NCBI GenBank assembly: GCA_963753165.1
Contig: CAVWBP010000006.1
Coordinates: forward strand, 1 to 64,000
Direction of reading: 5' to 3'
DNA from: JAKLQR01 sp963753165
Lineage (GTDB): Bacteria; Nitrospirota; Thermodesulfovibrionia; Thermodesulfovibrionales; SM23-35
DNA length: 64,000 bases
The notes below the pieces were generated by a model, which was given only the letters and a program-made list of their open reading frames with translations, made no database searches and was not told where the DNA came from. Every line of letters begins with the position of its first letter. Positions within the stretch are counted from its first letter, which is position 1. The translations under genes were made by a program, and so were the position numbers. Shown here piece after piece: positions 55,111 to 63,291 of this stretch.

Positions 55111-56706
55111 TTATTTTGCACCCAGAATTTTCATTGCTTCCTTCCTGTAAGAATCCATCAGGTAAGGAATGCCTGTAACCTTGGCGCATTCTTCTGTAAG
55201 TGACATCAGTTCATTCCTCGTGATCGAATCAATATTAAAACAACGTGCACCTGCCATCAGCTGCTGTAAGCCGACCCTTATTTTCTGTGAATAGCTGTAA
55301 ATACCGATCGCTCCGAGAGGAATGCTTCTGATCTCTTGGCTGCCTACGATATTTTTAACATCTTCATAATTTACAAAGATCTCTTCAACTTTGGTGCCGA
55401 ATTCGCTGACGGTTTTCGGGAGATCGTTTGCCTTAATCCATTTTCCGATGTTCTTGCCGACCATGCCGGGGATCATTAATGCACGGCCCATGCAGACTGC
55501 CTTGGTATAGGGTGCGCCTAAAGCCAATGCCTTGAATATGCCGTCTTCACTGCTGAAGCCGCCTGCAAAGGCGATATCAGGAACACGCTCGCCTTTCTTG
55601 TCAAGTATCTTGCAGAATTCTGCTGCTGCTGCATGCAGGTAGAGTGAAGGCATACCCCATTCTTCCATCATGCGCCATGGGCTCATCCCTGTTCCGCCGG
55701 GAGCGCCGTCTATTGTAAGCAGATCGATCTTGGCCTTGGAACTCCATTTGATCGCCATTGCCAGCTCGCGAAGACCATAAGCGCCTGTCTTCAGCGTAAT
55801 TCTCTTGAATCCGAGTTTCCTGAGCCTGTTTACTTCAGCGTAAAAACCCTTTTCTTCGATAAAGCCAAGACGGCTGTGACGCTCAAATTCCTTTATCGCG
55901 CCGTCTTTGAACGAGGACTGAACAATAGGATCAGACGGATCAGGGGTAACTATATAGCCGCGTTTCTGTAATTCAAGTGCGCGATCCAGAGAGTTCACTT
56001 TGATCTCACCGCCGATGCATTTTGCTCCCTGTCCCCATTTTAATTCTATGGTTTCAATAGCGTGTTTATCTATTATATATTCTGCAACTCCCAGACGGGT
56101 GTCCTCTACGTTCATCTGAACAAGGATCTCTCCATATCCCTGATGATAGCGGCGATACATCTCGATCCTGCGGTCCATATCAGGCGCTTTTATTACCTTG
56201 TTTTTGCTGTTTAACTCAAGGCCCGGGTCTATTCCGCAGACATTCTCTCCGCAAACGAGAGTAACACCCGAGAGTGCTGCTCCAACAGCAAAATGCTCCC
56301 AATTCTTGCGGGCAATTTCCGTTGAACCGAGTGCGCCGGTAAATATCGGAACTTTCATGCTTACTTTTTTGGTCCAGCCGTAGGAGGTCTCTGTATTAAC
56401 ATTCGGAAATTTTGCGGTGTCAGGGTCGCCTTTCTGGCCTTTTGGAAGTCCTTTGGCGCCGAGGGCATAACCATGAATGTTCAGGTGAGAATAATCTATC
56501 GGATAGTTTTTGTCTCCGCCTGCGGTTATCTCGCCAAAAGGCCCCGGATATAGTAACTCTCTGCCTCTGAAGGTCGCCTTAAAAACTTCACAATTTCCCC
56601 TGCATCCGTCTATACATCTGGTACATATCCCGCTCATCGGTGAGACGCTTTTTGAACGATTATGTGTTCTGGTTGCTTCATTTGAATTAGGTTGCTGCAA
56701 ATTCAT
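55111..56706 (-). CDS. FMN-binding glutamate synthase-family protein, copy 2
   Basis: 531 residues, intact. N-terminal Cys cluster SGICTRCIDGCRGNCEVFKA, RGRELLYPGPFGEITAGGDK, then IFTGALGSTEIARKNWEHFA, IETIELKWGQGAKCIGGEIK, IDLLTIDGAPGGTGMSPWRM (FMN/flavin barrel), DIAFAGGFSSEDGIFKALAL and KIRVGLQQLMAGARCFNIDS. The barrel corresponds to the glutamate-forming part of GltB; ammonia or an amidotransferase partner must be supplied by another chain. Downstream paralogue and nrpR, and upstream XRE-cupin gene, form a nitrogen/amino-acid block. Confidence 0.9.
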   Translation of the reverse strand: MNLQQPNSNEATRTHNRSKSVSPMSGICTRCIDGCRGNCEVFKATFRGRELLYPGPFGEITAGGDKNYPIDYSHLNIHGYALGAKGLPKGQKGDPDTAKFPNVNTETSYGWTKKVSMKVPIFTGALGSTEIARKNWEHFAVGAALSGVTLVCGENVCGIDPGLELNSKNKVIKAPDMDRRIEMYRRYHQGYGEILVQMNVEDTRLGVAEYIIDKHAIETIELKWGQGAKCIGGEIKVNSLDRALELQKRGYIVTPDPSDPIVQSSFKDGAIKEFERHSRLGFIEEKGFYAEVNRLRKLGFKRITLKTGAYGLRELAMAIKWSSKAKIDLLTIDGAPGGTGMSPWRMMEEWGMPSLYLHAAAAEFCKILDKKGERVPDIAFAGGFSSEDGIFKALALGAPYTKAVCMGRALMIPGMVGKNIGKWIKANDLPKTVSEFGTKVEEIFVNYEDVKNIVGSQEIRSIPLGAIGIYSYSQKIRVGLQQLMAGARCFNIDSITRNELMSLTEECAKVTGIPYLMDSYRKEAMKILGAK

Positions 56707-56786
56707 AAAATCTTCCTCCTTTAATAAGTTTGTTTTTTTGATATCGCACTAACAATTTGCGCCATTTGAGTCTGCTTAGGATTTTG

Positions 56787-56904
56787 TCCTTGCAAGGAGA
56801 CCTCAAAGAGCTGATACAGACAACTCACGAATATTTTTCTTGTCTCCACCTCCTCCTAATTAAGTAAAGCTAAATTACTACTTAGAGAAATTAAGTATTA
56901 CTTA
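56787..56904. promoter_or_regulatory. Control region between glutamate synthase and the XRE-cupin regulator
   Basis: Contains the perfect palindrome TCCTTGCAAGGA (56787-56798), two direct copies of ATTAAGTA (56859-56866, 56890-56897) and inverted TACTTA (56899-56904), the latter forming a near-perfect 17-base palindrome (56890-56906) centred on AAGTA-T-TACTT. Candidate sites for the XRE-cupin protein or NrpR; inferred from symmetry. Confidence 0.4.
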
Positions 56905-56969
56905 TTGCTTTAGGCAAAAAAAATCCTTTGCCTCAGTAAATTAAAAAGACTTTCGCTCTTAAAGAAATT

Positions 56970-58226
56970 CTAAGAGCTTATTAAAAGTATTTCTGCGTTA
57001 TCACCTCCTTCATTTTTCAATAAAGAAGTGACTTCTTTATCAAGGTAGAGAGAATCACCTGTCCTGAGCTTCTCACCTTTACCGTTTATAGTTATCAAAA
57101 TATCTCCTTTTAAAACATACAGGAATCTTTTCCCGTCAGAAGGTATTATTTTCCCTTTCACCTTTGCGTATGGTTCTATAGCCAGGAAAGATCCGGACAT
57201 GTTGCCGTTTTGGATTATATGAAAGCTTTTCATCCCGGCTTCTTTATAAGAGGGATGAGAAAATATTTTTTCTTTCCTGATGAGCCATGGCTCCTCATCG
57301 GATTTTTTTTCTAACGTATCAGAAAGGTTGACGCCGAGGGTATTACAGATCTGCAGAAACGAGCTTAACGAAGGAATGATCTGGTTATTTTCCAACTGTG
57401 ACACAAAACTCGGTGTTAAGCCAATCTTGTTAGCAAGTTCCTTCTGGCTCATTCCCTGCTTCATCCTTAAATCCTTTATTTTATTGCCGATGTCAAGTGA
57501 AGGCTCTTTCCTGACTGAAGAGATAGATATTGTCTTGCCGGTAATCTCATAGGAATGCGGCTTAAAAGCCTCCCTGTTGGGACGTCCTTCGAGTTTCAGC
57601 GCCTTTATCCAGAGCCTGTCCTTTCTCTTATACAGTTCGAGCACAACCTGCGTTATATGCCGGAGATTCGCCTTGAATTTCTGGCTGTGCGCGTCCTTTT
57701 CGAGCAGCCAGTACGCAACCGTACCGAGATCATAGAGAAGGGGACACAAGTAGGTAAAAAATTTATATGTCCTGTGTTCATCCCCCCAGAGGTCCTGCAT
57801 CCCGGTAAGGCTGTCAAAAACATACCTGCCCCCCGACGGGAATGAATCCTCAAGAGAAGCGAGGAGAGAAGTCAACTGATCAATATTTTTCGGGTCATCA
57901 ATTTTTCTTACATTCGCATGAACGGCATTTTCGTAGAATTTCGTAAATGCCTTATCGTTTTTGCCTTTTCCGGAAGTGAAACAGTCAAGCAGGGTAAAGG
58001 AATCCTGCCGGGGTATTTCACCGATCTGCTGGAGTATCGTCTGGGGAGACTTGTTGAAGCTGATATAAGTTACATGCTTATTTTCAGAAAAAGACTGGCG
58101 GATGAAATTCAGCGCAAAGACCTCGGGCGAGGTCCCTGCCTCAATTTCCCATACCACATTGTCTCCCACATAGAGTGAGTCAATAAGGTTATCGAGGTCG
58201 CGGATTCCGGAAAAGATCTTGCTCAT
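56970..58226 (-). CDS. RecA/KaiC-like (degenerate P-loop) - XRE - cupin regulator
   Basis: 418 residues, three domains. Residues ~1-225: RAD55/KaiC-like ATPase fold (FSGIRDLDNLIDSLYVGDNV, VWEIEAGTSPEVFALNFIRQ, HVTYISFNKSPQTILQQIGE, GGRYVFDSLTGMQDLWGDEH), where the Walker A GxxxxGKT is replaced by EAGTSPEV, so ATP hydrolysis is doubtful. Residues ~250-305: XRE helix-turn-helix (KIKDLRMKQGMSQKELANKI, GLTPSFVSQLENNQIIPSLS). Residues ~330-418: a cupin (GKIIPSDGKRFLYVLKGDIL, KLRTGDSLYLDKEVTSLLKN). XRE-cupin proteins sense metabolites; the N-terminal fusion is unusual. It precedes the glutamate synthase pair. Confidence 0.85.
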   Translation of the reverse strand: MSKIFSGIRDLDNLIDSLYVGDNVVWEIEAGTSPEVFALNFIRQSFSENKHVTYISFNKSPQTILQQIGEIPRQDSFTLLDCFTSGKGKNDKAFTKFYENAVHANVRKIDDPKNIDQLTSLLASLEDSFPSGGRYVFDSLTGMQDLWGDEHRTYKFFTYLCPLLYDLGTVAYWLLEKDAHSQKFKANLRHITQVVLELYKRKDRLWIKALKLEGRPNREAFKPHSYEITGKTISISSVRKEPSLDIGNKIKDLRMKQGMSQKELANKIGLTPSFVSQLENNQIIPSLSSFLQICNTLGVNLSDTLEKKSDEEPWLIRKEKIFSHPSYKEAGMKSFHIIQNGNMSGSFLAIEPYAKVKGKIIPSDGKRFLYVLKGDILITINGKGEKLRTGDSLYLDKEVTSLLKNEGGDNAEILLISS

Positions 58227-58377
58227 CGATGCTCGGCTAACGGTTACCTTTCGTCATTAACCTTAAGAAATACCGGGACGATTTGTCAAGCTGGCCAAAT
58301 GCCTTGCGAATATTAATATTTAGCATATGCTATAATTACGACAGAACATGAAGAGGCATTCAGTGCGAGTTTAAAAA

Positions 58378-59790
58378 ATGGAAAAGAATATTTTCATTTA
58401 CGGACAAGACATGACTATCCTGAATTTCCTCAGGTCCTTTTTCGAAAACCATAAGAAGTACTCCCCGATTATTGTCAAAAGAGATATCATGCATCTTAAG
58501 AGTGCGTGTCTTAAGAAAAAACCTGCCGCCCTGCTTGTTGAGAGTCCTTTCGGATTTAAACACCTGGATACCTCGGAAATTCCATGCCCGGTAATTGCCC
58601 TTATATCGTCAGACTCTCTCACCAGCGGCATCCGTTCCGTTCTCAAAGCGGACGTAGATTCTTATCTCATAAGCCCGTTTTATCAGGAAGACCTTGACTA
58701 TAAACTCAAGGTTGCCATGGCGAGGAGAAACTGGATTCAGCACCTTGACACAAAAAAGAAAGATCTCGAATCACTGCTGGAATTCACCTGCCTGATCTCA
58801 GCCACCCTGGACCCTGAAGAAGCCCTGCACCTCATCGTACAAAAGATTGCGGAAATTATCCGTGTTACGCACTGCTCCATAATCAGCATAAACACTGAGG
58901 ATCAGGATTCCGCATATGTTGTTTCCTCATACAAAGATTCCGGAAACACCAACACCCGGCTTGACCTTGGAAAATACCCTGAAATAAAACAGGCCATATT
59001 ACTCAAAAAGCCGCTCTTGGTAAAAAATGCCCTCAAAGACCCCCTGATGAAAGATGTGGTGGACATCCTGAAACCGCTGGGAGTCCGTTCGATAGCGGTT
59101 TTCCCTGTGATCTTCCGTGATGAAATCATCGGCATCCTGCTGCTGAGGGCATCAAAAGCAGGCCGCACCTTTACCGCACGGGAAATGAATCTCTGTTCTG
59201 CCATCGCGAACACATCTGCAAACGCCCTTTACAATGCATTTCTGCATCAGAAGGTTGAACAGGAAAAAATACAACTCGAACGGCTTGCAATCACAGATTA
59301 TATGACGGGAATTTATAATATCCGATATTTTTATTCGAGGCTTGAAGATGAATTCAGCAGATCGGGAAGATACAACACGCCGATGGGATGCATTATGTTC
59401 GATATCGACTATTTCAAAAGGGTAAATGATACCTATGGCCACAGGATCGGAGATATTGTGCTGAGGGAATTCGCGCAGCTCATTCGCGGGAGGACAAGAC
59501 GCTCTGATATCTTTGCCAGATACGGAGGCGAAGAATTCATCATGATCCTTCCGGAAATACAGAAAGAAGAGGCGATCATGAAAGCCGAAGAACTAAGAAA
59601 AGTCGTTGAAGAATACCGCTTTATGGGACTGGAAGACAATGACAGAATAACCGTAAGCATGGGTATTGCGTGTATTCCCGACGCGCAGATAAAGACCCCT
59701 GACGACCTTATTTCCGTGACCGACCAGGCCCTCTTTGCGGCAAAGCATAAAGGTCGCAACCAGATCATTGTATTCCCTGACAACATTTAA
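58378..59790 (+). CDS. Diguanylate cyclase with receiver-like and GAF domains
   Basis: 470 residues. N-terminal receiver-like fold (NIFIYGQDMTILNFLRSFFE, CPVIALISSDSLTSGIRSVL, DVDSYLISPFYQEDLDYKLK), apparently without the full Asp pocket (KPAALLVESPFG at the phospho-site), then GAF (about 135-290: LISATLDPEEALHLIVQKIA, SIAVFPVIFRDEIIGILLLR) and GGDEF (YMTGIYNIRYFYSRLEDEFS, IMFDIDYFKRVNDTYGHRIG, FARYGGEEFIMILPE). GGEEF is an active-site variant; no clear RxxD I-site is seen ahead of it beyond RGRTRRSD. It makes c-di-GMP, matching the PilZ protein at 22643. Confidence 0.93.
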   Translation: MEKNIFIYGQDMTILNFLRSFFENHKKYSPIIVKRDIMHLKSACLKKKPAALLVESPFGFKHLDTSEIPCPVIALISSDSLTSGIRSVLKADVDSYLISPFYQEDLDYKLKVAMARRNWIQHLDTKKKDLESLLEFTCLISATLDPEEALHLIVQKIAEIIRVTHCSIISINTEDQDSAYVVSSYKDSGNTNTRLDLGKYPEIKQAILLKKPLLVKNALKDPLMKDVVDILKPLGVRSIAVFPVIFRDEIIGILLLRASKAGRTFTAREMNLCSAIANTSANALYNAFLHQKVEQEKIQLERLAITDYMTGIYNIRYFYSRLEDEFSRSGRYNTPMGCIMFDIDYFKRVNDTYGHRIGDIVLREFAQLIRGRTRRSDIFARYGGEEFIMILPEIQKEEAIMKAEELRKVVEEYRFMGLEDNDRITVSMGIACIPDAQIKTPDDLISVTDQALFAAKHKGRNQIIVFPDNI

Positions 59791-59820
59791 AAGGCAGATG
59801 CTCATCCGTCTTTGCTCTTT

Positions 59821-61011
59821 TCAGCTCAGCTTCAGTCTCGTCATGTAATAAAGCCACAGGAGATGTGATTTGAGAAAATAATAGATTTCACCGGGGAGGC
59901 TTTCACTTCTGATGCTTCTGATTATGCCGGGCACATCTATGGAGAGGGGGCAATTCTTTCTGCACCGCCCGCAGGTGAGGCAGAATTCGAGCTTTTTATT
60001 CACCTCTTCCTCAGAAAGACTCTTGTATGCCAGACCTTTTCCCCCAAGATACTTTTCCTCGGCAAAAAAATTACCCACGGTATTATACATAGGGCAGTGG
60101 ATGAGGCAATTCCCGCAGTCGATGCAATAGAGCAACTCCCTGAAACCCTTTTCGATCATCTCCGTTCTTTTGTTGTCGAGGAGGATCACTACTACCTCGG
60201 AAGGGGCATGCACTCCTTTGAAGAATTTCTTCTCGACGTCTGCTGTTTTGCTTACCCCGCTGATGACCTCGATAAAAGAAGGGATAAGCGCGCCGGTTGC
60301 CTTGTAACAGATGACTTTGAGCATATTCAGCGCATCTTCCACCGAAGGATAGATCTTGTCGATTGCAGTCACAACGATATGCTTCTTCTTCCTCATGACT
60401 TCGAAGATATTCCCTTCATTATGGGCAAGCACAATCGCGCCCTCTTCCGCAGTCACGGCATTCGCACCGGTTATTCCTACCTGTGCTTTCTCCATATAGC
60501 CCCGTATTTCGTCCCGCACAAAACTGACAATCTCTTCAGGAGTTTGCCGTATTTTTTTCTGATGATATGCAGTCAGTTTCTCCGCAATAACCTTTGCGGA
60601 AATATGTGCCGCCGGTCCTGTCGGATGGGAAGGCCCGGCCTGGAGAACCTGAAGGATCCTGTCGCCTATGTCAGTCTCTATGACCGTTATCCCACGGGAC
60701 TCCAGCGCTGAAGCAAGCCCTATCTCCTTTGTGACATTCGACTTTGATTTCACGACCAGCTTCTCATCGCCTGTCTCCCGGAGTATTATTCCGGCAGCCT
60801 CGTCCTTGCTTTCAGCCATAAATACCCTGAAGCCGTTTTCCTGCAGCTTCTCCACCGCCCGTCCAAAAAGCTCGCTGTTGCCGACCGAGTTCTCCCTGAC
60901 TGCCTTGAGTCTCTTTATTTTCTCATCGATGTCCGCCGGAGGGTGCAGTCTCTGCCGCTCCTTTACTGTTTTAAACGCTTTCTTCATGGCTTTTACTTCA
61001 TCGAAGTTCAT
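59821..61011 (-). CDS. LUD-domain 4Fe-4S protein (LutB-like)
   Basis: 396 residues. The LUD domain has VVKSKSNVTKEIGLASALES, GITVIETDIGDRILQVLQAG, VGITGANAVTAEEGAIVLAH and HIVVTAIDKIYPSVEDAL. The C-terminal ferredoxin-like part has two clusters' worth of Cys, LYCIDCGNCLIHCPMYNTVG and EFCLTCGRCRKNCPLSIDVP. Related to LutB/LldF of lactate oxidation, but the partners LutA and LutC are not adjacent, and the chain is shorter. Electron transfer in lactate or other organic-acid oxidation is probable. Confidence 0.92.
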   Translation of the reverse strand: MNFDEVKAMKKAFKTVKERQRLHPPADIDEKIKRLKAVRENSVGNSELFGRAVEKLQENGFRVFMAESKDEAAGIILRETGDEKLVVKSKSNVTKEIGLASALESRGITVIETDIGDRILQVLQAGPSHPTGPAAHISAKVIAEKLTAYHQKKIRQTPEEIVSFVRDEIRGYMEKAQVGITGANAVTAEEGAIVLAHNEGNIFEVMRKKKHIVVTAIDKIYPSVEDALNMLKVICYKATGALIPSFIEVISGVSKTADVEKKFFKGVHAPSEVVVILLDNKRTEMIEKGFRELLYCIDCGNCLIHCPMYNTVGNFFAEEKYLGGKGLAYKSLSEEEVNKKLEFCLTCGRCRKNCPLSIDVPGIIRSIRSESLPGEIYYFLKSHLLWLYYMTRLKLS

Positions 61012-61152
61012 GGCATATTGTTACTCCTGAAACGTCGAAATAGCAATTCTTAACCGCGAACCGTTCAAGAACTGAAAGGGGCAGCGCTCTATTCCATTAT
61101 TTTGAGGTATAATTTCACAAAGCATACCTTTATCCCCATATATTAAGATGTG

Positions 61153-61281
61153 CATAACAGTATTGACTTCAGCCAGTGTGTCATTCCCGCTTGTCGGGAA
61201 TCCTTCTTGCTGCGAAGAAAGATGCTGGACAAGCCAGCATGACAAAGTAAAAGCACTCAATTCTATGTCCACACTATTATG
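61153..61281. repeat. MITE-like element with CATAA(C/T)AGT ends
   Basis: Ends CATAACAGTATTGAC (61153-61167) and the complement of CATAATAGTGTGGAC (61267-61281) match at 12 of 15. Inside are GTCATTCCCGCTTGTCGGGA and GCTGGACAAGCCAGCATGAC. Same core family as the others; it lies upstream of the Crp/Fnr gene. Confidence 0.5.
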
Positions 61282-61303
61282 AGAACCTTAATATAAGGAG
61301 CAT

Positions 61304-61975
61304 ATGATGGATATACGCACATTTCTTCTGAACACATTTCTCTTCAGTTCCTTCTCGGAAAGAGAAGTCGGCCTGCTGGAAACATCCGCCTCTCAGAAAA
61401 AAGTCCGGAAAGGGGAGCAGATATTTTCAGAAGGGATGGAAGCCACTGCATTCTTTATCGTAGTTGAAGGGAAGGTCAAGATTTATAAACTGTCCCCGGA
61501 CGGCAAAGAACATACGCTGCACATCCATGGCGCCGGAGACCTCGTTGCGGAAGCAGCCATCTTTGATGCCATGGTCTATCCGGCCTCATGTGCCGCGCTG
61601 GAGGATTCCACCCTGATCCGCATCTCCGGTGAAGGGTTTCGGAATCTCATCAGGGTCCATCCGGAACTCTCGTTAAAGATGATGAGCGGGTATTCGAAGA
61701 GATTGAGACAGTTCGTTGCAAAGATAGAAGAACTTTCCCTGAAGGACATCAAAGCGAGGCTTGCCGGATACATTCTGGCGCACAGCGCAGTCGAAAAAGG
61801 AGCAACCGTCTGTCATCTCGGATATTCGAAGAAAGAACTTGCCTCTCTTCTCGGCACCATCCCGGAAACCCTCTCGCGGGCGCTTGCATTCCTGAAACAG
61901 AAAAAGCTTATTATCGAGAAAGAGAACGTGATTATTGTTCCGGACCCGAAGAAGTTAAAGGCATTTGCCGAGTGA
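61304..61975 (+). CDS. Crp/Fnr-family transcriptional regulator
   Basis: 223 residues. The cyclic-nucleotide-binding-like barrel (VRKGEQIFSEGMEATAFFIV, VEGKVKIYKLSPDGKEHTLH, GDLVAEAAIFDAMVYPASCA) and helix (SLKMMSGYSKRLRQFVAKIE) lead to a winged helix (HLGYSKKELASLLGTIPETL, SRALAFLKQKKLIIEKENVI). No Cys cluster of the FNR type and no cAMP-site RT pair, so it may respond to haem/NO or redox like DNR. GGAG three bases before ATG. Divergent from the LUD gene. Confidence 0.92.
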   Translation: MMDIRTFLLNTFLFSSFSEREVGLLETSASQKKVRKGEQIFSEGMEATAFFIVVEGKVKIYKLSPDGKEHTLHIHGAGDLVAEAAIFDAMVYPASCAALEDSTLIRISGEGFRNLIRVHPELSLKMMSGYSKRLRQFVAKIEELSLKDIKARLAGYILAHSAVEKGATVCHLGYSKKELASLLGTIPETLSRALAFLKQKKLIIEKENVIIVPDPKKLKAFAE

Positions 61976-61992
61976 AGTTGGCTGGCTTCTTT

Positions 61993-62316
61993 TCAGTAAA
62001 TCTCTAATTGAATCTTAATGGCTTCGCCAATTCTTCGCAGATCTTCTTCTGAAAGTGCGCCTGCACGTTTGAATAATCGCAACTTGCTTACGGTAGCCAG
62101 TTGATCAGCCATGGCCTTGCTTTCTTTCCCGTCAAGAATGACGAGTGCTTCGCTGGGATACAGACGATCTGTCTTGGTGGTGAGAGGGACCACTTGAACT
62201 CGGTTGAGAAACTTATTTGATGCGTCATTGCTGACGATTACGGCAGGACGTTTTTTTTTGATCTCTCCTCCTACTGAGGGATCAAAATTAACCCACCAGA
62301 CCTCACCTCTTTTCAT
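61993..62316 (-). CDS. mazF: MazF/PemK-type mRNA interferase toxin
   Basis: 107 residues: MKRGEVWWVNFDPSVGGEIK, KKRPAVIVSNDASNKFLNRV, QVVPLTTKTDRLYPSEALVI and MADQLATVSKLRLFKRAGAL, all typical of MazF/PemK (conserved GE.W, RPAV.VS, T-T, DQ). It cleaves mRNA and is neutralised by the antitoxin encoded upstream, with which it overlaps by 14 bases. Likely autoregulated with it. Confidence 0.95.
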   Translation of the reverse strand: MKRGEVWWVNFDPSVGGEIKKKRPAVIVSNDASNKFLNRVQVVPLTTKTDRLYPSEALVILDGKESKAMADQLATVSKLRLFKRAGALSEEDLRRIGEAIKIQLEIY

Positions 62317-62533
62317 GCGCTATGTCCTGAAAAGTTGTCTCGGCCCAATCCAAAGCATCTTCTTCTCTCTTTTTGTCTTTTGACATTTGGGCGTATGCCA
62401 ATTCCAGATTTGGACGAACTACATGCGGGCGGACCAGTTCTTCAACAAACTTGCTGATTTTGCGAGGTCCAATAGTCTTATGAAGACCTTCATACACTTC
62501 CTCGTCTATAGTTATGGTCAACTTTTTTTGCAT
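62303..62533 (-). CDS. Ribbon-helix-helix-type antitoxin
   Basis: 76 residues. KLTITIDEEVYEGLHKTIGP and RKISKFVEELVRPHVVRPNL form the ribbon-helix-helix, and the acidic C-terminus (EEDALDWAETTFQDIAHEKR) would wrap the toxin. Start is the ATG at 62533, with GGAGG six bases upstream; a TTG one codon earlier is less likely. Pairs with mazF. Confidence 0.9.
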   Translation of the reverse strand: MQKKLTITIDEEVYEGLHKTIGPRKISKFVEELVRPHVVRPNLELAYAQMSKDKKREEDALDWAETTFQDIAHEKR

Positions 62534-62551
62534 CAAAATCCTCCCTTTGTT

Positions 62552-62570
62552 ATACGTGTAGTATACGTAT
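62552..62570. promoter_or_regulatory. Candidate operator of the mazEF module
   Basis: ATACGT-GTAGTAT-ACGTAT, perfect six-base inverted arms around seven bases, 20 bases upstream of the antitoxin start, where a RHH antitoxin would bind. Inferred from position. Confidence 0.4.
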
Positions 62571-62616
62571 TAAAACGAAGTCATGTCAACATTATAGATA
62601 TTGGAGTCATATCTTA

Positions 62617-62689
62617 GGGCCAACGACAAAATCACCTGCTTTTACGGAGCGTAGCGGAATAAAAGTCAGGTGCATTTTATTGTTAGCCC
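62617..62689. repeat. attC-like (integron cassette recombination) site
   Basis: 73 bp: outer arms GGGCCAAC (62617-62624) and GTTAGCCC (62682-62689); inner arms CACCTGCTTTTA (62633-62644) and TAAAAGTCAGGTG (62660-62672) pair fully except for one unpaired T, the extrahelical base typical of attC. It starts within the stop codon of the methyltransferase gene on the minus strand (GGGC-TAA-C), as in cassettes. The outer core departs from strict GTTRRRY at one position. Confidence 0.6.
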
Positions 62690-63240
62690 TTTTTCAAAAT
62701 CACGGTCTTGCTGAAAAGTACCCTCGGTCTTTCAACAGGTGTAAAACCAGCGTCTTTGGCTTTTTTGACCATTTCTTCAAATGTCGTCTTTGATACATGG
62801 AATGGTGGTTCCACGATGAAAAGTTGTCCATCCGATTTCAGTATCGATTTTATCTCGTTTAAGAATCCTTCCTGATTGGGGATTTCGTGAACCATGTAGA
62901 ACGCCAGAACAAAATCGACATCCTCCAATACGCCTATTTTGTTTACTGCACACCTATGCAGTGTAATACGTTCCTCGAGTTCCGTTCCTTGAATCTTGTC
63001 TCTCAGTTTTTGAAGCATCCCTTCCTGCAAATCGGACGCAATAACCCGGCCCGATTTGCCAACCAATCGAGCCAAGTCGATGGAAAAAAAGCCCGGGCCA
63101 CAACCCAGATCCAGGACGGTCATTCCTTCTTTTATGTAGGGTTTCAATATTTTCTGAGGGTCCTGTAGCCATCTTCGCAGTCTATTATCGAGACTGCCTG
63201 CCAGTTCAACCGGGCATACCCGATTTCTTTCATTGCTCAC
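62683..63240 (-). CDS. Class I SAM-dependent methyltransferase (possible integron cassette gene)
   Basis: 185 residues from GTG. GMTVLDLGCGPGFFSIDLAR (motif I), GRVIASDLQEGMLQKLRDKI (motif II), DVDFVLAFYMVHEIPNQEGF (motif IV) and DGQLFIVEPPFHVSKTTFEE. Small-molecule type, close to UbiE/arsenite-methyltransferase-like folds, but substrate unknown. Its stop codon lies in an attC-like site and another short GGGCTAAC...GTTAG sequence precedes it, so it may be a mobile cassette. Confidence 0.82.
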   Translation of the reverse strand: MSNERNRVCPVELAGSLDNRLRRWLQDPQKILKPYIKEGMTVLDLGCGPGFFSIDLARLVGKSGRVIASDLQEGMLQKLRDKIQGTELEERITLHRCAVNKIGVLEDVDFVLAFYMVHEIPNQEGFLNEIKSILKSDGQLFIVEPPFHVSKTTFEEMVKKAKDAGFTPVERPRVLFSKTVILKKG

Positions 63241-63259
63241 GTTATCATTCTCTTTTCAA

Positions 63260-63287
63260 GGGCTAACGACAAGTTGGGCGGTGTTAG
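63260..63287. repeat. Short attC-like remnant
   Basis: GGGCTAACGACAAGTTGGGC followed by GGTGTTAG. The outer CTAAC/GTTAG arms are complementary and the first 13 bases match the left arm of the 62617 site (GGGCYAACGACAA), but the inner stem is missing. GTTGGGC fits the core consensus GTTRRRY. Probably a shortened or hybrid site. Confidence 0.4.
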
Positions 63288-63291
63288 TTTT

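Noticed and set aside
61021..61272. 83-codon minus-strand frame
   Set aside because: Runs through the MITE-like element at 61153-61281; not a gene.
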